Shown here piece after piece: positions 1-10,087 of a DNA stretch of 64,000 nt. A program made the translations under genes and the position numbers. The notes beneath the pieces were generated by a model. The model was not told where the DNA came from. It saw only the letters and a program-made list of their open reading frames with translations, and did no database searches. Every line of letters begins with the position of its first letter. Positions within the stretch are counted from its first letter, which is position 1. The DNA is from Microterricola viridarii (GTDB lineage Bacteria > Actinomycetota > Actinomycetes > Actinomycetales > Microbacteriaceae): positions 1,922,001 to 1,986,000 of the forward strand of contig NZ_CP014145.1 of NCBI RefSeq assembly GCF_001542775.1, in the 5' to 3' direction.

Positions 1-685
1 GCGGCATCACGGCGAGGGCGAGTGCCGCGCCGAGGAGGTGCTCGATGTCCGGCAGCGCCCCGATGAAGAGCGCGGCGACGCCAACCCAAGCGCCGAGGGC
101 GAGCCTGGCCCGCAACCGCCACGGCGAACGCAGCGTCACGGTGGCCGCGGCGGCGCACGCAAAGGCGCCGCCGGAGGGGCCGACGTCGTAGTGGGTGGCG
201 AGCTCCACCGCCCAATCCCAACCGGTCGGCCGGAGCACTGCCAGCAGCGCCGCGGCGCCGACGATCGCGAAGAGCTGCCCGGCCGCGAACACGACGGCCG
301 CCTGCCGCATGCCGAGGGTGCGCTCCGCCCAGCCGAGACCGCCAACGATCAGGATCAAGATCGGCAGGTAGTGGCCCGGCTGCTCCGCGAGGAAGGTGCC
401 GGTCAGCGGCGTCCACCAGTTTCCGGCCTCGAATGCCGGCAGACCGTATGCGACCGAGCGGTACCAGTTCTGCTCGGATGCCGGCATCCAGAGCGCGTTC
501 GTCACCACTCCCACAGCCAGCAGCACGGCGAGCACACTCAGGGTGAGACCGGACCGGCGCGGCAGCTCCGCGAGCACGGAGGCCAGGGCGGCCGGAACGG
601 CGAGACGTTTCGTCTGGTCCCCAGACCGGTCGGGTGCGCTCGGCCCGCCCGCCGCCCGGGTGTTCGAAATCTCCGACTGGCTCAT
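1..685 (-). CDS. Rhomboid-like membrane protein (3' end outside window)
   Basis: The reverse frame stays open from an ATG at 685 to the window edge (228 codons), so the C-terminus is missing. A GAGGGG stretch just upstream serves as ribosome site. After about 40 polar residues come hydrophobic segments with a GPSGG motif near residue 175 and a late DIEHLLG motif. These resemble the serine (GxSG) and histidine positions of rhomboid intramembrane proteases. Rhomboid-like folds also occur fused to lysyl-phosphatidylglycerol transferases in actinobacteria, and the truncation prevents a choice. Transcribed in the same direction as the ABC export operon, which lies upstream of it on this strand. 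Confidence 0.6.
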   Translation of the reverse strand, partial: MSQSEISNTRAAGGPSAPDRSGDQTKRLAVPAALASVLAELPRRSGLTLSVLAVLLAVGVVTNALWMPASEQNWYRSVAYGLPAFEAGNWWTPLTGTFLAEQPGHYLPILILIVGGLGWAERTLGMRQAAVVFAAGQLFAIVGAAALLAVLRPTGWDWAVELATHYDVGPSGGAFACAAAATVTLRSPWRLRARLALGAWVGVAALFIGALPDIEHLLGAALALAVMP

Positions 686-796
686 CCCGCCACCCCTCTG
701 CCTGCGCGCTGTCCGGCCGGGGGTCCACCGGCGCCCATCCAGTCTAAAACGCCGCCATCCGGCCCCCAGCCCGCCGGGTGCTCCCGCAAGTCCCGA

Positions 797-2017
797 TCAG
801 TAGCGGATCGCGTCGATCACCTTGACCCGCACGGCGACCAGGGCGGGCATCAGCCCGGCCAGCGCGCCGACGACGGTCGCTGCGCCGAGTCCGAGCAGCG
901 CCGCCTCGATCGGGAACGGCGGGAAGTCGGAGATCATGCCCTGCCCGATCAGGTTTTCGACCATGGGCGATTTCACGATGAAGATGGCGAGCATCACGCC
1001 CACGACGCCGGCCGCGACGGTGGCCACGACGCTCTCCAACATCACCGCGAAGAACACCCGGCCGGCGGTCGCCCCGAAGCTGCGCCGAATGCCGATCTCA
1101 CGGATGCGCTGTTTCACCGTGACCATGGCGATGTTGACGAGGCCGAGCGCGCCGAGCAGCAGCACGAGGGCCGCGATTCCGCCGACGGTGAGCTTGAGCG
1201 GGAGCAGCGGGTCGTCGTCGTAGGCGCCGGCATCGCTGCGGTACAGGTTGACGAAGTACTTCTCGCCGAGCCCCGCCTCCAAGTCGCTCTTCAGCGCGGC
1301 TTGGATCTGATCACTCAGCTCGGCCGGGATCCACATCTCGTACTCGGTCTGCTGGCCGTAGGAGCTCACCGGGCCGCCGAGTCCGACATATGCGTCGGTC
1401 AGCATGTACATCGTCGGGTCCGTCTCCCAGCTCTGCGAACGGTGAACTCCGACGACGACGGCGGTCGCCGGCGATTGGCCGATCAACTGCACCGTGGGAT
1501 TGCTGCTGAGATCCGGCGAGCCGAGGCGCTGCCAGAACACCTCGTTCACGACGATTGCCGGCGCCAGGCGCTGGGCGTCATCGGCGGCGAACCAGGTGCC
1601 CTGGTCGATCTGCAGGCGGTGCATCTGGGCGTAACTCGGGTCGACGGCCTGCACCTGCACCTCCACCGCTCCCGTGGCGAACTGCACGTGGGCCGGTCCG
1701 TAGCTGATGCGACCGGCGTAGTCGATGCCGTAGCGTTCCAGACTCGCATCCCAGAGCGCGTTCATCTGCTCGGAATCGGGCGCGGTGCCGTCGGCCGTCG
1801 AGACTGAGACCTTGATCGTCGCAGGCCGGCCGCCCCACCGCTCGTTGTTCTCGGTCATGGCCTGCTGGGCGATGCCGGCAACACCGACGACGGTGGTGAT
1901 GGCGCAGACCGCGACCGCCACTCCGATGAGCGAGAGCATCACGCGGGTGCGGTGGATGCGCAGTTCCTGCCACGCCTCGGAGAGGGCGCCGACCAGTTCG
2001 GTGAACAGCCGGCTCAT
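797..2017 (-). CDS. MacB/FtsX-type ABC transporter permease
   Basis: 406 aa. One transmembrane helix near residues 25-50 is followed by a long extracytoplasmic MacB-type domain (about residues 50-270) and three C-terminal helices ending in VKVIDAIRY. This is the usual MacB permease layout without a fused ATPase. The segment VKQRIREIGIRRSFGAT is the cytoplasmic signature of the FtsX/MacB family. Its ATG overlaps the stop of the ATPase gene (ATGA, 2014-2017), so the two are translationally coupled. It is the last gene of the adaptor-ATPase-permease operon. The likely role is export of a peptide, lipid or drug-like compound; the substrate is not visible from sequence. Confidence 0.87.
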   Translation of the reverse strand: MSRLFTELVGALSEAWQELRIHRTRVMLSLIGVAVAVCAITTVVGVAGIAQQAMTENNERWGGRPATIKVSVSTADGTAPDSEQMNALWDASLERYGIDYAGRISYGPAHVQFATGAVEVQVQAVDPSYAQMHRLQIDQGTWFAADDAQRLAPAIVVNEVFWQRLGSPDLSSNPTVQLIGQSPATAVVVGVHRSQSWETDPTMYMLTDAYVGLGGPVSSYGQQTEYEMWIPAELSDQIQAALKSDLEAGLGEKYFVNLYRSDAGAYDDDPLLPLKLTVGGIAALVLLLGALGLVNIAMVTVKQRIREIGIRRSFGATAGRVFFAVMLESVVATVAAGVVGVMLAIFIVKSPMVENLIGQGMISDFPPFPIEAALLGLGAATVVGALAGLMPALVAVRVKVIDAIRY

Positions 2018-2808
2018 GCGCCGACCCCCTGGGCGACGCCCGAGTGGCCGATCTCGGATGCCGCCGGCTGCGGCGCGTGCGGAAGCCTTCTACTGACCGC
2101 GACGAGGTCGTTCGGCCGGCCGTCATCCCTGACCGTGCTCAATCGGCCGTGGTCGAGCAGCAGGTGCCGGCTCGCCAGGTCGGCGATGGCCGGGTCGTGG
2201 GTGATCGTGACGAGCGCGGCCCCGGTGGAGAGTGCCACGTCGTCGAGCAGCGCCATCACGCTGGCGCCCGTCTCGACGTCGAGCGCGCCGGTCGGCTCGT
2301 CGGCGAGGATCAGGCGCGGCCCGCGCACCAGGGCGCGGGCGATCGCCACGCGCTGCTGCTCGCCACCGGAGAGCTTCTCCGGCATGGTGTCGATGCGGTG
2401 GCCGAGGCCGACCCGCTCGAGCATCTCGGCGGCCAGCGTTGAGCGCTTCCAGAACTGCTTGCCGGTGGCGTACAGCAGCGGGGTCATCACGTTCTCGCGG
2501 GCGGTGCGGCCCTGCAACAGGTTGAACTGTTGGAAGATGAAACCGATATCGCGCCCCCGCACCCGGTCTCGCTCGGCAGAGGAGAACTTCTTGGCGGGCC
2601 GGCCGTCGAAGGTGAGGGTGCCGGTGGACGGGCTGTCCAGCAGGCCGAGCAGGTTGAGCAGGGTGGACTTGCCGGAGCCGGAGCGCCCGACGATGGAGAG
2701 CCTGTCGCCGGAGGAGACCTCGAGGTCGATGCCGTGCAGGATGGTGAGCGGTGCGGCATCCGGCAGCGGAACCGTCTTCGTGACCGCCTCTAAGTGCAGC
2801 AGCGTCAC
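2014..2808 (-). CDS. ABC transporter ATP-binding protein (MacB/LolD type)
   Basis: 264 aa from a GTG at 2808. Walker A is GRSGSGKST (residues 41-49), the Q-loop is FQQFNLL, the ABC signature is LSGGEQQR, Walker B is LILADEPTGALD, and a switch histidine lies in ITHD. The length and the EPTGALD word are typical of the LolD/MacB subfamily that powers FtsX-type permeases. The start overlaps the adaptor stop (GTGA) and its own stop overlaps the permease start (ATGA). About 45 polar residues extend past the nucleotide-binding domain. It presumably acts as a dimer on the inner membrane face with the permease. Confidence 0.92.
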   Translation of the reverse strand: MTLLHLEAVTKTVPLPDAAPLTILHGIDLEVSSGDRLSIVGRSGSGKSTLLNLLGLLDSPSTGTLTFDGRPAKKFSSAERDRVRGRDIGFIFQQFNLLQGRTARENVMTPLLYATGKQFWKRSTLAAEMLERVGLGHRIDTMPEKLSGGEQQRVAIARALVRGPRLILADEPTGALDVETGASVMALLDDVALSTGAALVTITHDPAIADLASRHLLLDHGRLSTVRDDGRPNDLVAVSRRLPHAPQPAASEIGHSGVAQGVGA

Positions 2809-3881
2809 TTGCTGACGACCGCATCTGAACACACGACGCTGCCATCGGGCATCGGCATGCAGCCGTCGCCGGACTGGGCGGGGGCGCCAGGCACGAATTC
2901 GAGCACCATGTCGCCCTCGGCGAGGCCGGCGGTGATCTCGACCATCGTGCCGTTGTTCAGGCCGAGTTCGACGGGCCGCTCTTCGTTGCCGCCATCCGGC
3001 AGCACCGCCCAGACGATGCCGGAACCGGCTGCACCCTTGACGGCGGTCGTCGGCACGGTGAGCACACCCTCTGCGCTCCCGGCCGCGATCGTGATGTCGG
3101 CGGCGAGGCCGGCGAACACCGTCACCTCGGCGGGCACGGCGCAGCGCACCGTCGTTCCGGAGCCGCCGGCCGGGGCGCCCGCTCCCTCTGCGGGGTCGGG
3201 GCTGGCCCCCTGCAGCGGGGTGGAGATCGTGAGCCCGGTGCACTGGAACGGTGCCGGCCCGCCGGTGATCGCGATCAACGCCTCGGTGGGCTTGCTGACC
3301 AGACGGTACTGCTGTTCGGGGCTGAGCGCGCCGGTCACCGAGAAGCTCGACGGGGCGACCTGGCCGGTCGTGTCGCCGACGGCCACCTGCTGGCCGGAGA
3401 GCACGCTCAGCGACGTCAGCGTGCCGCTGATCGGGGCGAAGACTTCCGCGAAGCTGGTGACGGGCTTGCCCTGCGTGACCGTCGGGAGGCCGTCGGGGCC
3501 AACGCCCTCCACCGGCTCCGGAACGGTGACGACCTTGATGTCGTAGAGCTTGGTTCCCTCATCCACCCACTGGCCCACCGAGACGAACACCTCGTCGACC
3601 GCGCCGATCCCCGTCGCCTTCACGGCGACGGCCGGGTCGGCGGCGACGTTGCCCTTCAACGTGACCTCGTTCGTGATGTCGCCGAGCGCCGCGGCGATCT
3701 CCGGCTGCGTGACTTGGCCAGACGGCTGCGCCGACGGCCCCGTCTCTGCGTTGTCCGGGAAGAACGCGATCTTCACGAGTGCCACCGCCAACGCGGCCAA
3801 CAACAACATCCGGATGATCGGAAAGATCCACTTGCGTGCGATGCCCACTGGGCCCCTAGCGTCGACGGCAATTTCGCTCAA
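2805..3881 (-). CDS. Periplasmic-adaptor-like (HlyD/MacA family) export subunit
   Basis: 358 aa, first gene of the operon. An N-terminal membrane anchor (about residues 18-42) is followed by a lipoyl/barrel-sandwich region (EVTLKGNV, GIGAVDEVFVSVGQWVDEG, PISGTLTSLSV) and a C-terminal beta-barrel domain, the arrangement of membrane fusion or adaptor proteins. In a monoderm actinobacterium it would sit outside the membrane and work with the MacB-like permease rather than bridge to an outer-membrane channel. Overlap with the ATPase start (GTGA) shows coupling. Substrate unknown. Confidence 0.8.
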   Translation of the reverse strand: MSEIAVDARGPVGIARKWIFPIIRMLLLAALAVALVKIAFFPDNAETGPSAQPSGQVTQPEIAAALGDITNEVTLKGNVAADPAVAVKATGIGAVDEVFVSVGQWVDEGTKLYDIKVVTVPEPVEGVGPDGLPTVTQGKPVTSFAEVFAPISGTLTSLSVLSGQQVAVGDTTGQVAPSSFSVTGALSPEQQYRLVSKPTEALIAITGGPAPFQCTGLTISTPLQGASPDPAEGAGAPAGGSGTTVRCAVPAEVTVFAGLAADITIAAGSAEGVLTVPTTAVKGAAGSGIVWAVLPDGGNEERPVELGLNNGTMVEITAGLAEGDMVLEFVPGAPAQSGDGCMPMPDGSVVCSDAVVSK

Positions 3882-3948
3882 CGTTATCGGCCGGGACCGC
3901 GCAAAAGACCCTTCTCAGGGATGAATCAGGGTTGCCCTGAACGACAAC

Positions 3949-3990
3949 AAGGGCCCCGGATTCCGCCAGTTGGCGGCATCCGGGGCCCTT
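3949..3990 (-). terminator. Hairpin terminator after rnj
   Basis: A perfect 13-bp inverted repeat (3949-3961 with 3978-3990, arm AAGGGCCCCGGAT), with a further CCGCC/GGCGG pairing inside. Read on the minus strand it follows the RNase J stop at 4014 and is followed by a T-rich stretch (TTGTTGTCGTT). It separates rnj from the ABC operon. Confidence 0.85.
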
Positions 3991-4013
3991 CTCATCACGC
4001 AGTACTGCTGTGG

Positions 4014-5690
4014 CTAGGCCTCGATGACCAGCGGCACGATCATGGGTCGGCGGCGGTAGGAGACGTTCACCCAACGACCGACCGTGCGGCGCACGACCTG
4101 GCCGAGGGCGTGGGTGTCGCGCACGCCGTTCTGGGCGGCCTCGGTCAGCGCGGCGGCGATCTTCGGCTTGACGGCGTCGAAGATCTTGTCGTCTTCTGCG
4201 AAGCCCTTGGCGTGGATCTCCGGGCCGACGACGATCTTGCCGGTCGAGGCGTCCACGACGACGATGACCGAGATGAAGCCCTCCTCGCCGAGGATGCGGC
4301 GGTCCTTGAGGTCGGCGTCGGTGATCTCACCGACGGTGGAGCCGTCGACGTAGACGTAGCCGAGGTCGAGCTGGCCGACCTGCGTCATGACGCCGGCCTT
4401 GAGGTCGTAGACGGAGCCGTCCTCGCCGAGGAACACGTTCTCCTCGGGGATGCCGGTCTGCATCGCCAGCTGCGCGTTGGCGTAGAGGTGGCGGTGCTCG
4501 CCGTGCACGGGCAGCACGTTCTTCGGCTGCAGGATGTTGTAGCAGTAGAGCAGCTCGCCGGCGGCGGCGTGGCCGGAGACGTGCACCTTGGCGTTGCCCT
4601 TGTGCACGACGTTGGCGCCCAGCTTGGTGAGGCCGTCGATGATGCGGTAGACCGCGTTCTCGTTGCCGGGGATCAGGCTGGAGGCCAGGATGACGGTGTC
4701 GCCCTCGCCGACCGAGATCTGGTGGTCGCGGTTGGCCATGCGGCTGAGCACGGCCATCGGCTCGCCCTGCGAACCGGTCGACATGTAGACGATCTTGTTG
4801 TCCGGGATGTCGCCGGCCTTCTTGTAGTCCACCAGCACGCCGGCCGGAACCTTCAAGTAGCCGAGCTCGGCGGCGATGGTCATGTTGCGCACCATCGAGC
4901 GGCCCAGGAGGGCGACGCGGCGGCCGTTGGCGTGGGCGGCATCCAGAACCTGCTGCACGCGGTGCACGTGGCTGGAGAAGCTGGCGACGACGACCTTCTT
5001 GGTGGCCTTGGAGATGACCTGGTCGAGCACCGGGCCGATGGAGCGCTCCGGCGTGGTGAAGCCGGGCACGTCGGCGTTGGTGGAGTCGACGAGGAACACG
5101 TCGACGCCGCTCTTGCCGAGGCGGGCGAACTCGCGCAGGTCGGTGAGGCGACCGTCGAGCGGCAGCTGGTCCATCTTGAAGTCACCGGTGGCGAGCACGG
5201 TGCCGGCGACCGAGTGGATGACGACGGCGAGGGCGTCGGGGATCGAGTGGTTCACGGCGACGAACTCGAGGTCGAACGGGCCGAGGGCCTCCATCTGGCC
5301 TTCGGCGACGTTGAGCGTGTACGGCTTGATGCGGTGTTCCTTGAGCTTCGCCTCGATGAGAGCGAGCGTCAGGGTGGAGCCGATCAGCGGGATGTCGGCG
5401 CGCAGGCGCAGCAGGTAGGGCACCGCGCCGATGTGGTCCTCGTGGCCGTGCGTGAGCACGACGCCGACGATGTCGTCGAGGCGGTCCTTGATCGAGCTGA
5501 AGTCGGGCAGGATCAGGTCGACACCGGGCTGGTGCTCCTCGGGGAACAGCACGCCGCAGTCGACGATCAGGATCTTGCCGTCGATCTCGAACGTGGTCAT
5601 GTTGCGGCCGATCTCGCCGAGACCGCCGATCGGGGTGATGCGCAGCGTTCCCGGCTGGAGCGGTGCGGGTGCGTAGACGTCGTTGGGCAT
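4014..5690 (-). CDS. rnj: Ribonuclease J
   Basis: 558 aa, the normal length for RNase J. The metallo-beta-lactamase core carries HGHEDH at residues 81-86 (zinc ligands) and GDFK further on. It is followed by the beta-CASP region (VVVASFSSHVHRVQQ, STGSQGEP, VSGHAAAGE) and a C-terminal domain. RNase J is an mRNA-decay and rRNA-maturing nuclease with endonuclease and 5'-3' exonuclease activity. It lies 71 bp downstream of dapA on the same strand, an arrangement common in actinobacteria and probably one operon. A strong hairpin terminates it. Confidence 0.95.
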   Translation of the reverse strand: MPNDVYAPAPLQPGTLRITPIGGLGEIGRNMTTFEIDGKILIVDCGVLFPEEHQPGVDLILPDFSSIKDRLDDIVGVVLTHGHEDHIGAVPYLLRLRADIPLIGSTLTLALIEAKLKEHRIKPYTLNVAEGQMEALGPFDLEFVAVNHSIPDALAVVIHSVAGTVLATGDFKMDQLPLDGRLTDLREFARLGKSGVDVFLVDSTNADVPGFTTPERSIGPVLDQVISKATKKVVVASFSSHVHRVQQVLDAAHANGRRVALLGRSMVRNMTIAAELGYLKVPAGVLVDYKKAGDIPDNKIVYMSTGSQGEPMAVLSRMANRDHQISVGEGDTVILASSLIPGNENAVYRIIDGLTKLGANVVHKGNAKVHVSGHAAAGELLYCYNILQPKNVLPVHGEHRHLYANAQLAMQTGIPEENVFLGEDGSVYDLKAGVMTQVGQLDLGYVYVDGSTVGEITDADLKDRRILGEEGFISVIVVVDASTGKIVVGPEIHAKGFAEDDKIFDAVKPKIAAALTEAAQNGVRDTHALGQVVRRTVGRWVNVSYRRRPMIVPLVIEA

Positions 5691-5761
5691 GTGCCCTCCT
5701 TGCGTATTCCGGGCTCGTCGAGCCTCGTTGTGGTGGGCGCGACCAGGCCGCGCGTTGTTTC

Positions 5762-6739
5762 CTAGCGTGTGGTTCCGGCCACCTTGGGCAGGGCGCCGCC
5801 GGCGGCTGCGTTGCGGTCGGGGCGGAAGTTGGAGAGGTCGAGACCGGGGATGTCGCGCACGAGGTCGAGTTCATCCTCGATCTGCGCGGCCTCCCACTCT
5901 TCGGGTCCGACGAGGGGCAGCCGCACGCGGGGGCTGCCGATACGGCCGAGGCCGTGCAGGATGTACTTGGCCGCGACGGTGCCGGGCACGTGCGTCATGA
6001 CGGCGCGCACGAGCGGCTCCAGCGACTTGTGGGCGGCGGTCGCCGTGCCGAGGTCGCCCGCGTTGACGGCGTCGATCATCTGGCGGTACGGCGCCGGCGC
6101 GATGTTGGCCGTGACGCCGATGAGGCCGGTGGCGCCGATGGCCAGGTGCGGCAGCACGTTGGCGTCGTCACCGGAGAAGTACATCAGGTCGGTCTGGTTG
6201 AGCACCCGGCTGACCTCGCTGAAGTCACCCTTGGCGTCTTTCACGGCGAGGATGTTGGGGTGCTTGGCCAGACGCATGATCGTCTCGTACTTGATCGGCA
6301 CGCCGGTGCGGCCGGGGATGTCGTAGAGGATGACGGGCAGGTCGGTGGCGTCGGCGACCATGCGGAAGTGAGTGAGGATTCCGGCCTGGGTCGGCTTGTT
6401 GTAGTACGGCGTGACGATCATGATGCCGTCGGCGCCGGCCTTCTCGCTGGCCTTGTACAGCTCGATCGCGTGCGCGGTCTCGTTGGAGCCACCGCCGGTG
6501 ATGATGCTGGCGCGGCCGGCTGAGACAGACTTTCCGACCTCGACCAGGCGCAGCTTCTCCGGATCGGTCAAGGTCGACGTTTCGCCGGTGGTTCCGGTGA
6601 CGACGATGCCGTCGGCGCCGGCCGTGATGACGTCATCGATGTGCTTCTCTACCGCGGGCCAGTCGACTTCACCGTCTGCGGTGAACGGGGTCACGAGCGC
6701 GACGAGGACCTGGCCGAAGGGATTTTCTGAAGAAGACAC
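5762..6739 (-). CDS. dapA: 4-hydroxy-tetrahydrodipicolinate synthase
   Basis: 325 aa from a GTG at 6739. This start is chosen because the family begins with a short lead before FGQVLVALVTPFT, and a TAGCCT hexamer lies 7 nt upstream; an open frame continues 84 bases further but is not homologous. TGTTGE (48-53), the catalytic tyrosine in YDIPGRT (139-145) and the Schiff-base lysine in AVKDAKGD (Lys167) are all present. The enzyme condenses pyruvate with aspartate semialdehyde in the lysine/diaminopimelate pathway; dapB and dapE are also in this window. It heads an operon with rnj. Confidence 0.96.
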   Translation of the reverse strand: MSSSENPFGQVLVALVTPFTADGEVDWPAVEKHIDDVITAGADGIVVTGTTGETSTLTDPEKLRLVEVGKSVSAGRASIITGGGSNETAHAIELYKASEKAGADGIMIVTPYYNKPTQAGILTHFRMVADATDLPVILYDIPGRTGVPIKYETIMRLAKHPNILAVKDAKGDFSEVSRVLNQTDLMYFSGDDANVLPHLAIGATGLIGVTANIAPAPYRQMIDAVNAGDLGTATAAHKSLEPLVRAVMTHVPGTVAAKYILHGLGRIGSPRVRLPLVGPEEWEAAQIEDELDLVRDIPGLDLSNFRPDRNAAAGGALPKVAGTTR

Positions 6740-6746
6740 GCATCTT

Positions 6747-6752
6747 AGGCTA
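6747..6752 (-). promoter_or_regulatory. -10-like TAGCCT, leaderless dapA
   Basis: TAGCCT lies 7 nt before the dapA GTG and there is no Shine-Dalgarno between them. The spacing fits a transcript that begins at or next to the start codon. Inferred from pattern only. Confidence 0.45.
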
Positions 6753-6839
6753 GCGGGTCGACGGGGCCGCGGCATCCGAATGCCGTCACGGACGCTTTCT
6801 GCGCGATCACTCTGAGCCCGCACCCCTCTCGCGCGAGCT

Positions 6840-6926
6840 GTAGCCGGTCAGCGGATACGAGGGCCCCAGCGACCGCATTCGGCCATTTTTTCGGTCTGTT
6901 GCCCGACGCATCCGCTAACCGGCTAC
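6840..6926. repeat. 87-bp palindromic repeat, copy A
   Basis: The ends are inverted repeats: GTAGCCGGTCAGCGGAT at the left and ATCCGCTAACCGGCTAC at the right, a 17-bp arm with one mismatch. The element contains the stop codon and last codons of the AbiEi/DUF559 gene (stop at 6915-6917). An 88-bp relative in the same orientation lies just upstream of that gene (7908-7995), and a third sits near 53.5 kb. Confidence 0.8.
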
Positions 6927-7775
6927 CACGCGGCCTGCTCGTGCCCGCAACCTGCCGAGGATCGCAGCCTCGACGCTCGGCCAGTCATACATGATGAGCG
7001 CGTAATCGAAGCGCAAGGTGTCGTAACCGAGCGCGGCGGCATGTGCGTCGCGGAGGTGATCCCGGTGCCGCTGCTCCGGCCCTTCGTGGTTGCCCTTCCC
7101 ATCGGCCTCAACGATCAGCCACCCGTCGATCACGAAGTCGACCCGCCCGACCGTGGGGATCGATATTTGCCCGCGCACGGTGATGCCGTGCAGCGAGAGA
7201 CGGTAGCGCATGATCGACTCCAGCCCGCTCTCTGCGGAAACCGTCGCAAGCCGGAAGAGCTCGTCGAATCCGTGTGGCAGTAGCGCACGCAACGAGCTGA
7301 TCTCCTCAGCGCTGATCTTGTGTTGATGAAGCGCCGATTCCAGCGCCACGAAGAACGCCTCTTTGCCGAGGCAGTAGGCCATCTGTTCGAGCGCAAGTGG
7401 CACGGTCATCACAGCTCGATTGCGACGGAACGCCAGGGCCTCGCTCCAGTGCACCACGCACGCGCAATCGTCGTGGGCCCTCTCATGGCCGGTCGGGGTG
7501 AGCCAGACGTGCACGCCCGCGAACGGCATGACCCACAAACCTGCGGCCTCGGCCGCGGAGGCGCAGCCGAGGATACCGCCGTGCATAATGGCGGCTCGCC
7601 GTGTCGCACTGATATCCGGGAGTGCATAGAACCCTTGGCGCAATCGCTCAATGGAACCATCGCGTACCGCGAGGCGCAGGCAGTGTCTGCTCGCACCGCG
7701 TGCCCGGAGCTCGGCCGTTCGGGCGACTCCTCCGAGTGCACGGCATTGTGTGGCAACTTCGCTGGGGGTCAACAT
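6915..7775 (-). CDS. AbiEi-type antitoxin domain plus DUF559 nuclease-fold protein
   Basis: 286 aa, ATG at 7775. The N-terminal 70 residues form a winged-helix region (ALGGVARTAELRARGASRHCL, then RLRQGFYALP) like the AbiEi antitoxin family. The C-terminal 100 residues hold a Vsr-like nuclease core: VDFVIDGWLIVEADGKGNH supplies the D...E.D.K pattern, followed by RDHLRDAH and LRFDY. This fusion is common in Microbacteriaceae, and no AbiEii toxin gene lies beside it. One 60-base line inside the gene has about 60% GC against 70-77% in neighbouring genes. It is bracketed by two direct palindromic repeats, so transfer as a unit is possible. Actual nuclease or defence activity is inferred only. Confidence 0.72.
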   Translation of the reverse strand: MLTPSEVATQCRALGGVARTAELRARGASRHCLRLAVRDGSIERLRQGFYALPDISATRRAAIMHGGILGCASAAEAAGLWVMPFAGVHVWLTPTGHERAHDDCACVVHWSEALAFRRNRAVMTVPLALEQMAYCLGKEAFFVALESALHQHKISAEEISSLRALLPHGFDELFRLATVSAESGLESIMRYRLSLHGITVRGQISIPTVGRVDFVIDGWLIVEADGKGNHEGPEQRHRDHLRDAHAAALGYDTLRFDYALIMYDWPSVEAAILGRLRARAGRVVAG

Positions 7776-7907
7776 GGACAGAGTCTTACGGGAGTGCCGG
7801 CCGCCCGGGACGGCGACTTGAGGACTGTGCACATGCGCCACGAACCGAGCGGCTGTGCACAACCGACGGTGTGCCAGCCGTCCGGCACGTTCCGGGGTGG
7901 TGCACTC

Positions 7908-7995
7908 GTAGCCGGTCAGCGGATTCGGGGGCTGTTTTAGGTCGTTTCGGGCCGTTGTGCCGGCGTGTCGGCCGCCGCATCCGCAGACTGGCTAC
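7908..7995. repeat. 88-bp palindromic repeat, copy B
   Basis: Left end GTAGCCGGTCAGCGGAT and right end ATCCGCAGACTGGCTAC, so the same terminal inverted repeats as copy A. The interior is similar and in the same orientation (CGTTTCGGGCCGTT here, CGCATTCGGCCATT there). It lies 132 bp upstream of the AbiEi/DUF559 start codon. Confidence 0.8.
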
Positions 7996-8048
7996 GGCGA
8001 GGGCGACACAGCGCGAGGCTGCGGTGCTCAGGGCTCAGGGCTCCGGGC

Positions 8049-9508
<1,460 letters not shown>

Positions 9509-9514
9509 CCCTCG

Positions 9515-9520
9515 ATGCTA
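9515..9520 (-). promoter_or_regulatory. -10-like TAGCAT, leaderless thyA-folA
   Basis: TAGCAT, 6 nt before the thyA GTG. The GAGGG between them touches the start codon and is too close to act as a normal Shine-Dalgarno. Confidence 0.5.
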
Positions 9521-9586
9521 GTCGGCCGGTGCTGGGCTGCGGCTGTCATTCGCCGTCACAGTCGGCCGCGCGCTGCCTTCCCGGCG

Positions 9587-9592
9587 TAGATT
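9587..9592 (+). promoter_or_regulatory. -10-like TAGATT before thioredoxin-like gene
   Basis: TAGATT, then CGCCGC, then the ATG at 9599; no ribosome site is present. It faces away from thyA, whose own -10-like hexamer lies 67 bp away on the other strand. Confidence 0.45.
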
Positions 9593-9598
9593 CGCCGC

Positions 9599-10087
9599 AT
9601 GAATTGGCTTCCAGCCCTGATCGGCGCCCTTGCCCTGCTCGCCGCGAGCACGGCGCTCGGCCTGCTCTGGCGTGCCAGGACGGGGCGCGCCAGGGCCACC
9701 GCGGCCACCTCGGATTCACCCGCACTGACCCCGGCCGAGCTGGCGGATGCCGCCGGCACCCCCGCGCGGTTCGGCGAGCGTGCCACGCTGCTGCAGTTCT
9801 CCACCGAGTACTGCGCGCGCTGCCCGCAGACCCGAGCGCTGCTCTCCCACGTCGCCGCGGAGCACGACGGCGTCAACACGGTCGAGATCGACCTGGGCCA
9901 GCGGGCCGACCTGGCCCGCCGCTTCAACGTGCTGCAGACGCCGACGATCCTGATCCTGGACGCGGCCGGCCGCGTGCGCACCCGCATCGGCGGGGCGCCG
10001 GAGCGCGACACCCTCAGACACGCCATCGAACAGCTGTCAACCCAGCAGAACCTCGGAGAGGACTCCCATGTCGCTGCCACCCGCTGA
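9599..10087 (+). CDS. Membrane-anchored thioredoxin-family protein
   Basis: 162 aa. Residues 4-24 form an N-terminal signal anchor, followed by a thioredoxin fold with the redox motif CARC (Cys72, Cys75) and the cis-proline segment LQTPTILIL. The fold would face the outside of the membrane and act as a thiol-disulfide carrier. The last 20 bases overlap the start of the DUF4395 gene. Thioredoxin-like plus DUF4395 pairs are frequent in actinobacteria, and DUF4395 carries its own CxxC, which suggests a membrane redox couple. The pairing is inferred from context. Confidence 0.85.
   Translation: MNWLPALIGALALLAASTALGLLWRARTGRARATAATSDSPALTPAELADAAGTPARFGERATLLQFSTEYCARCPQTRALLSHVAAEHDGVNTVEIDLGQRADLARRFNVLQTPTILILDAAGRVRTRIGGAPERDTLRHAIEQLSTQQNLGEDSHVAATR

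Noticed and set aside
3714..5765. Open frame of 683 codons on the plus strand
   Set aside because: Antisense to rnj; it arises from the strong codon bias of that gene and its translation is low-complexity.
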